Source: Monoplex corrugatus (taxonomy: Eukaryota; Mollusca; Gastropoda; Littorinimorpha; Ranellidae). From it: DNA of 16,297 bases. The translations under genes and the position numbers were made by a program. The notes under the pieces are model-generated. The model was not told the origin of the DNA. It searched no databases and was given only the letters and a program-made list of their open reading frames with translations. This document shows, piece after piece, positions 1 through 8,640 of the stretch. Where the stretch lies: assembly GCA_030674185.1 (NCBI GenBank), contig CM060308.1, positions 39,269,238 through 39,285,534 of the forward strand. Direction: 5' to 3'. Every line of letters starts with the position of its first letter. Within the stretch, counting starts at the first letter, position 1.

Positions 1-540
1 AATGCATGTCAAAACATTTTCAAATATTCTGCAAAAGTTTTGGATATTTCATGAAGTATACTGAGATTTAGAGTTAGCAGAAGTAAAAACAACAACAATA
101 ACAACAACAAAAGAACACACACACCAAAAAGAAAAAAACAACAACAAAAAACCTGTGTCTCTGAGGCATATGGTCTGTCCATTTTTCTGTCAGACACATC
201 AAGTAAGTCCGATAACATGAAAAAGAAGACGATAAAGGTTGAACCTTCGGACAGACTTTGCAGCCTTGCGCAACGCATAAGATCTGATAAAAGGTTTGCG
301 TTCCACCCCAAGCCATTCCTCATCCAAACTTCTCTATCTGCTTCTCTCAGGAGAGTTCGTAACAATGTGAGTGATCTCTGCGGATTTTGCATTGCCTGCA
401 AATGCACCGCATCAAAATGTCATACGTCAAGCAGACGTATCAGCAGAGGAGATAACTCGGAAGCACTATCATTCTGCACGTGATGATTTATTTGCATATC
501 AACTCTGAGTTCTGATTGATTTTCTAATAACCATTCAAAG
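1..540. other. unassigned sequence, no supported gene
   Basis: Apart from a CAA-rich patch at 83-152, this stretch looks like ordinary mixed sequence. Open frames exist on both strands: an 88-codon plus frame from 217 and a 132-codon minus frame ending near 9. Neither shows a domain I recognise, and the minus frame runs into the CAA-rich patch, where it turns into a run of leucine, phenylalanine and cysteine. A decayed exon between about 200 and 410 cannot be excluded, but splice signals are not convincing. Confidence 0.5.
83..152. repeat. CAA/CA-rich low-complexity patch
   Basis: The plus strand is nearly all A and C, with repeated CAA triplets, a short ACACAC run and A-runs. T is almost absent. 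It is a degenerate (CAA)n simple repeat. Confidence 0.8.
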
Positions 541-568
541 AAGTCATACAGACTGTCCCAGTGTTTTG

Positions 569-587
569 TTTGTGTGTGTGTGTGTGG
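569..587. repeat. short (TG)n microsatellite
   Basis: About nine TG units follow a TTTGT run; a G/T-rich segment continues for another 40 bases. It lies about 75 bases before the much longer TG tract at 662. Confidence 0.8.
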
Positions 588-661
588 GTTTGGTGGGTAT
601 AGATATGTTGGTTCTTGAGTGGTGTGGTTTACGCTGAAATAACAAAAGTGACGGTTAGGCT

Positions 662-674
662 ATGTGTGTGTGTT

Positions 675-746
<72 letters not shown>

Positions 747-782
747 CGTTTGTGTGTGCATGCGTGCGTGTGTGTGTGTGTG
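662..782. repeat. (TG)n microsatellite with CGTG interruptions
   Basis: Nearly uninterrupted TG dinucleotides from 662, with TGCG variants appearing after about 742. Alternating purine-pyrimidine sequence of this length is a known candidate for left-handed Z-DNA. Open frames through it on both strands encode only Cys-Val or His-Thr repeats and are not genes. Confidence 0.95.
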
Positions 783-786
783 CATT

Positions 787-917
787 AATGTATGTATGCA
801 TACATACATACATATATATATAATATATTATATATATGTACATATGTATATATGTATATATATATATATATATATATACATTGATATATATCTCTATATC
901 TCTTTTGTATATATATG
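787..917. repeat. ATGT/(TA)n compound microsatellite with a palindrome
   Basis: TG gives way to TATG/CATA tetranucleotides and then to long TA runs at about 812-880. Positions 814-837 form a perfect 24-bp AT-only palindrome centred between 825 and 826, so the tract could extrude a cruciform. The sequence also has TATCTC variants at its right end. Confidence 0.9.
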
Positions 918-1296
918 ACCTTCAAACATAATCTAAGCACGCATTCTCTTGTGATGTTTACACGCACTAAGCCTGGTTGAGTCTGGAATACCAAATGATA
1001 CAAGTCGTTCAAGAAACTTAAAATGATTTTACATCAATCTAACTTCGTGGGCTCTTGTTATTTTTTGACTTCTAATTAATTGATTAATCAAACGTTTTAT
1101 GTATTTATTTTTTGTTATTTATTTTTGTTTATTGTTTAGTTTATTGTTCATGGTTTATTTATTTATTTACTTTCATGTTTATTCACTATACCGAAGCCAT
1201 AAAAAGCGATGTGTGCAATAGATAATGGGCGAAAAACATCCATTTAGTTGTTCCTGATGGTTTGGAGATCATAATATGATTAACATTATGAATACA
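918..1296. other. AT-rich spacer, nothing recognised
   Basis: About 380 bases between two microsatellites. It contains TTTATT-rich stretches around 1090-1185. I found no similarity to the duplicated module nearby, no coding signal and no obvious transposon end. Confidence 0.6.
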
Positions 1297-1297
1297 T

Positions 1298-1558
1298 TGT
1301 GTGTGTGTGTGTGTGTGTGTATGTGTGTGTGGTGTGTGTGTGCGTGTGTGCGTGTATGTGTGTGCGAGTGTGCTTGTGTGCGAGTGTGTTTGTGTGTGTG
1401 TGTGTGTGTGTTTTGTGTGTGTGTGTGTTTGTGTGTGTATGTGTGTGTGTATGTGTGTGTGTATGAGTGTGTATATATGTATAAGTTTATGTGTGCACCT
1501 GTGTGTATTTGTGTGTATGCGTGCGTACATGTGTGTGTGTGTGCGTGTGTGCCTGCGT

Positions 1559-1630
<72 letters not shown>
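1298..1630. repeat. long (TG)n compound microsatellite, left flank of module copy A
   Basis: About 330 bases of TG with TGCG, TATG, TTTG and GAGTG interruptions, purest at 1560-1630. It ends directly before copy A of the duplicated module. Copy B also has a TG tract on its left side (5226-5516), so the tract appears to be part of the duplicated architecture rather than a chance neighbour. Confidence 0.92.
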
Positions 1631-1631
<1 letters not shown>

Positions 1632-2079
1632 ATAACACGCACGAAAAGATCATTTCTTTAGCCTCATTTATAATAAATACGTAAAAGGAAAAAGTTTGAT
1701 TTTAATGCCACTGATACTACTATAGTAAACTTCCAGTGTTTCTATTTCATATTTTGGGCCAGGTCTGAACACGATTAATACTCCAGAAAGGAAACAGAGC
1801 ATCAGAGGGATTGTGTAATCACGATCATTTTCTGTGATCTGTCAGACATACAACAATTTAGCTGGTCTTGGCTTTGTCCCGGTACATTAATCTTTGTTGT
1901 AGCTGACCGATAACTTGACTGTGCTGCCATATGAAATAATGCCATCGATAATGCACAGATCGTAATGCATCTGCCTGTTTGCTGAATGGCCAAAAGGAGG
2001 CAGTAAAGCCATATGATTTTATTGCATTACTACTCAGATGTAAGTAGAATTGATGCTTTACTACATTTACTACAGGAAA

Positions 2080-2248
2080 GCTAGAGGGGGGAGAGCACCA
2101 GGTAGACCCAGAGAAAATATTGGAAGGACTTGCAGAGTAGATGAAGACAGAGGGTGGGAGGTGTACTTGCAGTGAAAAAAGATAGATTCGTGTGGAGGGC
2201 CATGATCGGCAACACCATGCGGCAGGGCACCTGATGGTGATGATGGCA
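2080..2248 (+). mobile_element. decayed LINE 3' end (RT C-terminal tail) inside copy A
   Basis: Read forward across one frameshift, this encodes a Gly-Arg-Pro-Arg patch followed by KYWKDLQ, an in-frame stop, and then KKDRFVWRAMIGNTMRQGT before a stop at 2232-2234. A basic GRPR(x)YW..L patch, then D-R-x-x-W-R-x-M-I and a terminal G-T, is the familiar ending of many invertebrate non-LTR retrotransposon polyproteins. The tail after the stop is TGG-TGA-TGA-TGG, a short tandem-repeat 3' end seen in several LINE clades. It has no counterpart in copy B, so it probably inserted after duplication. The clade (RTE, CR1/L2 or Jockey-like) cannot be fixed from about 55 codons. Confidence 0.75.
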
Positions 2249-3224
2249 TATGTCATTTTTAATATTCTTGTATATACTGCTACTGCCACTGTTGCTGAGT
2301 CTGATGCTGCATATGCTGATTCTGCTGCTGCCATGGCTTACTACAGATACTTCTCTAACTGTTAAAAGCATGTGATGGAGTTTTGTATCCCTTTAGATTT
2401 TGCTGCCTGGGCCAAGCAATTTGTTGCTGAGCAGCAGCACTTCCATTTTCATCTATGCGGTTGAAATTGATTTTATTCAATGAAAATGTGATAATACAAT
2501 AGTTTGACATGATAATGCAATAATAGTAATAACGAAGCATTTATATAACACTTTCCTCAAACAGGGAAATATATGTCTTCGCATTTTACATGTGTTATGA
2601 GGTTTAATATTACAATAAACAACAACCTACTATAAACAAAAAATGATAACACAATTATACTCAGACCAACAACAAGAAAAGTTTGCGGTGTGCTCTGTTT
2701 CAGCCACGGGTTACTACAGCCGTTTTTTCTAGACTGGTGTTGAAGTGCTTCCTAGATCTTGAGAGTTAAACCACCACCGCATAACTCTATCAGCACGAAC
2801 AACCTCAATATCCCAACTATTTCAACACTCACAGACATCCTCTCTAAGTGTTAAGGTGTATTAAAACAGTGCAAACTGAGAAACAGCAGACAATTGCGTG
2901 TCCACATTACAGTGCACTTTAGTGACTGAAACAAGCCAAAAAGTTTAACCCCAAAATGATTTGAACTCAACAGCCATCAAATGAGACAATTTCATAGTCC
3001 GGCGGTCACCACTTTCTGCAGTAACCTCCTGGACGTTTTAATGTCTCTGTGTTTTCAATCATTTTCTCTATAACTTACATAGTACACAGAACCCAGCAAC
3101 ACTAGAGCTCTCAGTAACTGTTGTCTTATTATTGAATGAACAGTAATGATAAAAAGATTAAAAACATATCTCTGAACACAGTGCAAGGACTGTGAACGTT
3201 CGCTTATGTTTGTGAGTTTCATCG

Positions 3225-3262
3225 TTTTAGTATTTTTTTTTTTTCCCTGTATCTTTTTTTTA
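3225..3262. repeat. poly(T) tracts within copy A
   Basis: Two T-runs (12-13 and about 8 bases) separated by a short CCCTGTATC segment. The position corresponds to a T-rich stretch in copy B (about 7415-7445), just ahead of the private LINE insertion there. Confidence 0.7.
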
Positions 3263-3424
3263 CAAAACAAAACAAATAAACAATCAGAACATAAACACCC
3301 TGTTCTACCAATTCAAACAAATGCATTATAGACCGCCCTTGTTTCGGGTTATGCAGACCGAATGTTGTTGCTAACGTTGATCTATGAACAACCAAGACAC
3401 CCTGCCAACACATTCGTTTTGATC

Positions 3425-3494
3425 TCTGTCTGTCTGTCTGTCTGTCTCTGTCTGTCTCTGTCTTGCCCCCTCTCTCTCTCTCTGTCTTCTCTGT

Positions 3495-3528
<34 letters not shown>

Positions 3529-3695
3529 CTCTTTCTCTATGTCTGTCTCTGTTCTTGCTCTTCTCTTTCTCTTCTCCTCTGTCTGTCTCTTTCTGTCTCT
3601 GTCTCTGTCTGTATGTCTGTCTGTCTGCTCTTCTCTTTCTGTCTCTTTCTTTCTCTGTTCTTGCTCTCTCTTTCTCACTCACTCTCTCTCTCTCT
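3425..3695. repeat. (TCTG)n/(CT)n pyrimidine tract, right flank of copy A
   Basis: TCTG tetranucleotides grade into CT dinucleotides and CTTTCT variants. The plus strand is almost free of purines other than the G of TCTG, so this is a polypurine-polypyrimidine tract with triplex (H-DNA) potential. The right side of copy B starts with the same TCTG/CT type (8000-8138). Confidence 0.95.
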
Positions 3696-3703
3696 CACAC
3701 ACA

Positions 3704-3752
<49 letters not shown>

Positions 3753-4025
3753 AAACTGGCACGCATGCACACACGCAAACGCATCCACGCACAAACTCAA
3801 TTCATTCACAGATATGCATAGAGTCGCGCGCACACACACACACAGACACACACACCGCGCGCGCGCGCGCGGTGCGCACACAAAAACACACACATACACA
3901 CACATACACACACATACACATACATACACACACATACACACACATACACACACATACACACACACATACACACACATACACACACATACACACACATACA
4001 CACACATACAAACACAAACACACAG
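3696..4025. repeat. (CA)n compound microsatellite with (CG)n core
   Basis: CA repeats with periodic CATA interruptions at 3894-4010 that give an ACACACAT-type higher-order rhythm. At 3853-3874 a CG run sits in a perfect palindrome. Histidine-threonine frames across the tract are compositional. Confidence 0.95.
3853..3874. repeat. 22-bp perfect (CG)n palindrome
   Basis: CACC, then seven alternating CG-type steps, then GGTG: the sequence equals its own reverse complement. It lies inside an alternating CA tract, which makes this the strongest Z-DNA or cruciform candidate in the window. Confidence 0.9.
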
Positions 4026-5030
4026 GCACGAAACATGCACATTCACACACAAACATACAAAAACTCAACACAATTTTGATGCTTGCATTTACTCCTGCAA
4101 TGCTACTAAAAGGTGACTTCTCATATTTTTCTGCACTAAGAGGTTGCAAACCTGCAAGTTCCATTGTAATGCTAGTGGCATTTCAAGGCATAGTACATTA
4201 AACCACTGGACATGACAGTAAGCATTCTCAAACCATTGTAAGGCTTTCTTAATGTGAACTTTAGTTGAATGTGACAGAGACACAACACAAAAGACTGTAT
4301 GAACAAAGGACAACGCTTTTTGATTCTGGTCTTAATGGACAAGGGTAAAGGTTCCTGATTCTGCTCTTTCTGCTCTGACCGCTATTACAGTTGTACAGAT
4401 TCTGACATTTCCCAAAAGACACAAACTAAGAGAACAAGATGATCAAGCCATATCCATAATATCTCTTTAAAAAAACGTGTTCTGATTGTGATTGCGTGTG
4501 TGTGTATGTGTGTTTAAGTGTGAGTGTGTGTGTTTGTGTTTGTAAGTGTGTTCGTTCGTTCTTTGATTTATCGTCTTTTCACTATATGTGATATTAGACA
4601 GGGGAAGAAATGGAGGACGAGAGTTGGGTGGGGGAGACAGAGTAAGAGACATAAGCAGGTGGGAAAATAGAAAAATGGAACAATATCTTAACACTAACAA
4701 TGAACACTAACAATTAACATCAACAATGTGTAGGGAAATTTTTAACACTAAAGTATAATCATCATGAACTTAAAGCAATGCAATAACATGACTGTGAACC
4801 AATGATTCTGAAATTTTAACTGACAAAGATTGATCTGAAGTTATTTCTTTAAAATGTGTTTCAGAATAGTTTTCTTGTGTAAACATTTTGGTAAAAAAGA
4901 ATGTAGCATTTTGCAGTAAAAAAAAAATGAAACAGCGTGAATTGTTCGCGCAAATACACAACATTTTTACAATATTTTGTTTTCAATGCGTTTAGCTGAA
5001 CACGAAAATGAACAGCAACAATTAATTGTA
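4026..5030. other. spacer between modules, no supported gene
   Basis: About 1 kb of AT-rich sequence between the CA tract of copy A and the CAGT/AAGT/TG block before copy B. It contains a weak TG/TTTG patch at 4494-4560 and a purine-rich stretch at 4600-4680. Open frames are short and show no recognisable domain. I found no similarity to the spacer on the left of copy A. Confidence 0.6.
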
Positions 5031-5032
5031 TA

Positions 5033-5074
5033 TGTGTGTGTGTGTGAATGTGTGTGTGTTTGTATGTGTGTGTA
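5033..5074. repeat. (TG)n microsatellite
   Basis: TG repeats with GAATG and TTTG interruptions. They form the left end of a compound microsatellite running to about 5330. Confidence 0.85.
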
Positions 5075-5152
5075 AGTCAGTCAGTCAGTCAGTCAGTCAG
5101 TCAGTCAGTCAGCCAGCCAGTCAGTCAGTCAGTCATCAGTCAGTCAGTCAGT
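5075..5152. repeat. (CAGT)n tetranucleotide microsatellite
   Basis: About 19 units of CAGT, with two CAGC variants near 5110-5119 and one register slip near 5135. It passes directly into (AAGT)n by a C-to-A change in the same position of the unit. Confidence 0.95.
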
Positions 5153-5225
5153 AAATAAGTAAGTACATGTAAGTAAGTAAGTAAGTAAATAAGTAAGTAA
5201 GCAAGTAAATAAGTAAGTAAGTAAG
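5152..5225. repeat. (AAGT)n tetranucleotide microsatellite
   Basis: About 18 units of AAGT with AAAT, ACAT and GCAAG variants. It is continuous with the CAGT block on the left and the GT block on the right. The minus strand reads Leu-Thr-Tyr repeats, which is not a gene. Confidence 0.95.
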
Positions 5226-5237
5226 CGTGTGTGTGTG

Positions 5238-5312
<75 letters not shown>

Positions 5313-5332
5313 TGCAAAAGCACCTGTGTGTG
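5226..5332. repeat. (GT)n-(AT)n-(GT)n microsatellite
   Basis: GT repeats interrupted by an AT run at about 5238-5250, with a TTG register slip near 5270. Confidence 0.95.
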
Positions 5333-5372
5333 TGTGTTTTCATATGAGATTGTGTGTAAGTAGGTAAGTAAA

Positions 5373-5447
5373 CGTTGTGTGTGTGTATGTGTGCGTGCGC
5401 GGGGTGTGTGTGTGTGTGTGTGTGTGCGTGTGTGCGTGCGTGCGTGC

Positions 5448-5479
<32 letters not shown>

Positions 5480-5516
5480 GTGTTTGTGAGTGTGCATGTG
5501 TGCGCGCGCGTGTGTG
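5373..5516. repeat. (TG)n with (CGTG)n, left flank of copy B
   Basis: TG repeats with a CGTGCGCGG patch at about 5391-5403, a (GCGT)n patch at about 5426-5451 and a GCGCGCGCG patch near 5502-5510. Its position mirrors the TG tract left of copy A. Confidence 0.93.
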
Positions 5517-6110
5517 AACGTGCGCAAATGCTGTAGCATGCACGTGAAGATTCATATGCTTGAGCTCCTTTTCAAAAATATTTAAAGACGAGGTTTAAAT
5601 TTGCTGTCATTGATTTAATTATGATAAACTTACCAACGTTATTCTCTTTGAAGTTCTTGGCCAGCCCTCAGCACGAGTAATACTGCGGGAGGGAAACGAA
5701 GACATCAAAGGGACTATGTAATCATGATCATATTCTGTGTTCTGTCAAACATACAACCGTTTTTGTTGGTTTTGGCTCGGGCCCGGTAAATGAGTTCTTG
5801 TACTATAGTTGACCGACAACATGTGCTGTCCTATAAAATAAAATAATGCCGTCTGTAATACATGATCGTAATGCATCTCCCTGTTTGCTGAGCGGCTAAA
5901 AAGTAGACAGTAAAACAGTTTTTTTTTAAAACGCTCGCACTTACATGGCAAGGTATTGCTCGTTTTATTACATTTATTATTATTTTGATGCTTCTGTGTC
6001 TACTGCTGCTACCGCTTTGAACGATGTTAAATTTGCTGTTCATAATAACGCACGGAGTCAAATCTGCAGTTCAGAATAATGCAGTGTCTGCTGTTTCTGC
6101 AGTACTGTTT

Positions 6111-6136
6111 GCTGTGCTGCTGCTGCTGCTGCTGCT
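6111..6136. repeat. short (CTG)n trinucleotide repeat
   Basis: Six to seven CTG units in copy B. Copy A has looser GCTGCTG clusters in the corresponding area (2270-2335), so copy B appears to have expanded. Confidence 0.85.
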
Positions 6137-6437
6137 AACTACAAGCATTTCTCTTATTGTTTTTGATTATATGATGGACTTCTCTACACTGGATGTTTTG
6201 CTGCCTAGTTAGACCAACAGATGTGTTGCTGTGCTAAGGCACTTCCATTTTAATCTGTTTGATTTAAATCTGTTTTATTCAATGAAAATACGATGGTACA
6301 TTAGCTTGACATAATGATACAATAATCAAAAATAGCGTTTATAAAGTGCTGTCCTCAAACAGGATGTAAGGGTTGTTTCAACTTTACAGACGTTATTAGA
6401 TATAATGTTACAAGAAACAACAATCAACATAACAAAA

Positions 6438-6545
6438 TAATAATGATAATAAACAAACAATAAATGAATATAAATAAATAATAATAAATAAATAAATGAA
6501 TAAATGATCAATAAATAAATCAATTAAAACATACAAATAGATAGA
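6438..6545. repeat. AATA/AAAT-rich microsatellite
   Basis: Tandem AAT and AAATAAATA-type units with ATGA and ATAG variants. The region is present in copy B; copy A has only a short A-rich stretch there (about 2635-2655). Confidence 0.88.
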
Positions 6546-6781
6546 TGAAAAAAATAACATTATTGTGCACAGACTGCAAGAAACAAAGTGGTGGTGCGCT
6601 CCGTTTAAAGCATGGGTTTCTACGTCCTCTTTGACTTTTGGAAGAGCTTCTTAATCTTGGGACAAACCACCATCACACACTACAGTTGCATGAACAAGCT
6701 ACAAATCCAACTATTTCAAGACACCCATCAACCATCTCTGGTAACCTTTGATCCTGCACCCCATTCATCAACTGCAAACAC

Positions 6782-6973
6782 TTAACCCTTTGACTCTCTC
6801 ACTTATCACTAGCTTTCGCAGGAAGCTGATGGATATGGTGAGGAAGCCAAATGGGGTTAACGATTCACTAGCTTTCCTCAGAAAGCTGGTGGACATGGTG
6901 AGGGAGATAATGGGTTAAGTTCACTAACTTTCTTAGGAATCTGGTGGATAGGGTGAGGGAGTTGAAGGGTTAA
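6782..6973. mobile_element. candidate piggyBac-like MITE (TTAA-flanked inverted repeat)
   Basis: TTAA at 6782-6785 is followed by CCCTTTGACTCTCTCAC. GTGAGGGAGTTGAAGGG is followed by TTAA at 6970-6973. The two 17-base ends are inverted repeats matching at 14 of 17 positions. TTAA target duplication with ends starting CCC is the signature of piggyBac-superfamily transposons and their non-autonomous derivatives. The approximately 190-bp length suits a MITE and there is no transposase. The inside is also a tandem array of about 57-bp units, so the ends could instead be inverted chance copies of the unit end GAGGGNNNNAAGGGTTAA. It is absent from copy A. Confidence 0.45.
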
Positions 6974-7042
6974 GTATTTGTTCAGTATCTTGGTTGATAA
7001 GGCAGGATACTGGTGGACAGTGTGTGGGGAGTCAGAGGTTAA
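6803..7042. repeat. ~57-bp minisatellite, about four degenerate units
   Basis: Three good units begin CACTAGCTTTC or CACTAACTTTC near 6806, 6867 and 6922. They continue with a GGTGGA(C/T)A(T/G)GGTGAGGGAG core and end in GGGTTAA. A fourth, more diverged unit ends in GAGGTTAA near 7040. Units contain an AGCTTTC...GAAAGCT hairpin (clearest at 6870-6888). Confidence 0.8.
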
Positions 7043-7589
7043 ATGTGAAACTTGATTAAGACACAGCACGCAGAAAAAACAGACAATGGTGTGTCCATCT
7101 TACAGTGCAGCTTTATCAAGTAAAACAAACGGCGATTTTAAAACCCCAAAGGGGCCATCACCCACCAGGTAACAATGAGCCAATTCTATGGTCCAGCGGT
7201 CACAACTTTCTGCATTAAAATCTCTGAAAGTTTTAATGTGTCCGTATTGTCAGACATTTCTCTGTACACTGCAACCAAAAGCATTGGAGCTCTCACAAAT
7301 TGTTGCTTAATGATTGGATAAACGTTAAAGGATAGTGGGTTAAAAATGGATCTGGACATAAGAGATTGCATTGCAACCACACTTTCGGTTATGTTTGTGG
7401 GTTTCATCATTGTAGCGTTTTTATCATTTCTCTACTTTCTTTACAAATACACAGAAACAAACGACATTGGAGAAGAAAATGATAGAGCTATTCACGAATG
7501 CTGCGTGCAGCCTGAACAAATCCCGGAGAAACATCCAACTTACAAAGAGTCATATGGTAAGATCCACCAATTAGTAATCAATACGTCAA

Positions 7590-7825
7590 CAAAGACTGCA
7601 CTTCGCGGACACTGTGGCGTAGCAAGAAGAACTGTGGGAATGTTCTACATGTACTATGGAGACCCAGCCATGCAAACAAAGACCAGACGTCCAAGAAGCC
7701 TTCATCGACAACTGATGGATACAGGTGTCAGTATGATGACTACCTACTGCAATGTCTGACAGAGAAGGATGGAAGAAACGTGTCATGGATAGCCGAGCAA
7801 GCTCGACATGATGATGATGATGATA
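7590..7825 (+). mobile_element. decayed LINE 3' end with (TGA)n tail inside copy B
   Basis: Across a frameshift at about 7730-7740 the plus strand reads a degenerate gly-his-x-val-ala-arg-arg patch (about 7597-7630), then KTRRPRSLHRQLMDTGVS, then LPTAM, and DREGWKKRVMDSRASST before a stop at 7809-7811. The order GHVARR, RGRP-type basic patch, D-x-G, LPTAM, DREGW, ending in RASST, is typical of the C-terminus of abundant invertebrate non-LTR retrotransposons. The stop is part of five TGA units (7809-7823), a tandem-repeat 3' tail of the kind found in RTE-like LINEs. Copy A lacks it. The 5' end of the insertion is probably near 7460, where alignment to copy A breaks off, but the part before 7590 is not recognisable as LINE. 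Confidence 0.82.
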
Positions 7826-7999
7826 CACAAACTAAAACAAACAAAGCAAATAACTTAAATACAAACAGAACACAGCACCTTGTTGTGCCTGTTAACAAAT
7901 TCATTATAGACATCCAGTTGTTTCAGATATGCGAACTGAATGTTGTTGTTCAGTCTGATTCATGAACACTAAAAAATCTCAACCAACAAATCATTTTGC

Positions 8000-8138
8000 T
8001 CTGTCTTATGTCTGTCTGTCTTGTCTGTCTCTTGTCTGTCTCTGTCTCTGTCTTCTGTCCTCTCTTCTCTCTTCTGCTCTCATTTGTCTCTGTCTCTGTC
8101 TCTCTTATTTCTGTTCTTCTCTTTCTGTCTCTTTCTTT
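8000..8138. repeat. (TCTG)n/(CT)n tract, right flank of copy B
   Basis: TCTG and CTCT-type units with TTCT variants. This is the same class of tract, at the same end of the module, as 3425-3695, but about half as long. Confidence 0.93.
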
Positions 8139-8149
8139 ACATGTTACTT

Positions 8150-8222
8150 TATATGTACATATATATATATGTACATATACATATATATATTTTATATGTA
8201 TATATAATATACATATATACAT
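8150..8222. repeat. (ATGT/ACAT)n and (TA)n microsatellite
   Basis: Alternating TATG/TACA and TA runs joining the CT tract to the TG tract. Several short AT palindromes occur, such as ATGTACATAT steps. Copy A has no such block at its right end. Confidence 0.92.
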
Positions 8223-8386
8223 ATGTGTGTGCGTGCGTGCGTGTGTGTGTGTGTGTGTGTGTGTTGTGTGTATGTGTGCGCGCGTGTGTTGTGTGTTGTG
8301 TGTGTGTTGTGGTGTGTGTGTGTGTGTGTGTGTGTTGTGTGGTGCGTGTGTGTGTGTGTGTGTGTGTGTGGTGCGTGCTGCGCGGT
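8223..8386. repeat. (TG)n compound microsatellite
   Basis: TG with CGTG, TTG and GGTG register slips and a GCGCGCG patch near 8278-8285. It takes the place of the CA tract at the right end of copy A, but with the strands of the dinucleotide reversed. Confidence 0.93.
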
Positions 8387-8640
8387 GCGCAAACATTCAA
8401 GCCTGTGCGTGTGTTGATATATGCAGTTTTGCTGAGTGATTTCACCACTCTCTCTGTTGTTCACTTGCACACTTGCTCAAGATAATTATACAGAAGAAGA
8501 AAAACGAAACAACACAGAGAGGAAGCTGATATATACGCTTTATTATCATAAAATTTCATCAGACTATGAAGCTGAAATGGAAAACTCCAACCTCTTAGCG
8601 TAATGATGTTTTAAACAAATACGACGAAAACGTGCAGCTG
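8387..8640. other. spacer, nothing recognised
   Basis: About 250 bases of mixed sequence before the gap-proximal region. I see no coding frame of note. A small array-like piece (8615-8632) belongs to the inverted repeat described separately. Confidence 0.5.

Larger units (their letters stand above)
1688..3430 (+). repeat. duplicated module, copy A
   Basis: This block is collinear with 5592-8005 in the same orientation. Matching anchors run from end to end: ATTTTGGGCCAGGTCTGAAC near 1753 with TCTTGGCCAGCCCTCAGCAC near 5655; TCGTAATGCATCTGCCTGTT near 1962 with its counterpart near 5866; GCACTTCCATTTTCATCT near 2439 with 6239; CCTCAAACAGG near 2565 with 6353; the GTCCGGCGGTCACCACTTTC block near 2997 with 7192; and GAATGTTGTTG near 3360 with 7939. 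By eye identity within aligned blocks is roughly 70-80 percent, with many small indels. No conserved reading frame is shared, so I see no gene in it. Copy A alone carries the LINE fragment at 2080-2248. It could be an old tandem segmental duplication, or two members of one dispersed repeat family. Confidence 0.85.
5592..8005 (+). repeat. duplicated module, copy B
   Basis: Collinear with copy A at 1688-3430 and in the same orientation. It is about 670 bases longer, mainly because of two private insertions. One is the TTAA-flanked element plus minisatellite between about 6782 and 7042. The other is the LINE fragment between about 7460 and 7825. Where A has GTGAGTTTCATCGTTTTAG, B has the matching GTGGGTTTCATCATTGTAG near 7397. 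After the LINE the alignment resumes with a CAAACAAA-rich stretch and AATTCATTATAGAC near 7898. No shared reading frame is visible. Function, if any, is unknown. Confidence 0.85.

Noticed and set aside
9..407. 132-codon minus frame with an ordinary-looking N-terminal half
   Set aside because: No recognisable domain or convincing splice sites; the second half is derived from CAA-rich low-complexity DNA.
3362..4201. 279-codon frame of Ser/Leu then His/Thr repeats
   Set aside because: It is the translation of the CT and CA microsatellites, with equivalent frames in other registers and on the other strand.
6782..7042. GGGTTAA-ending units considered as interstitial telomere repeats
   Set aside because: The spacing is about 57 bp, and there is no tandem TTAGGG or TTAGG hexamer/pentamer run.
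7346..7759. 137-codon plus frame with a convincing hydrophobic N-terminal segment, like a single-pass membrane protein
   Set aside because: Its first half lies in module copy B, where copy A has no matching start or frame. Its second half is the LINE tail inserted there. It is a chance fusion.
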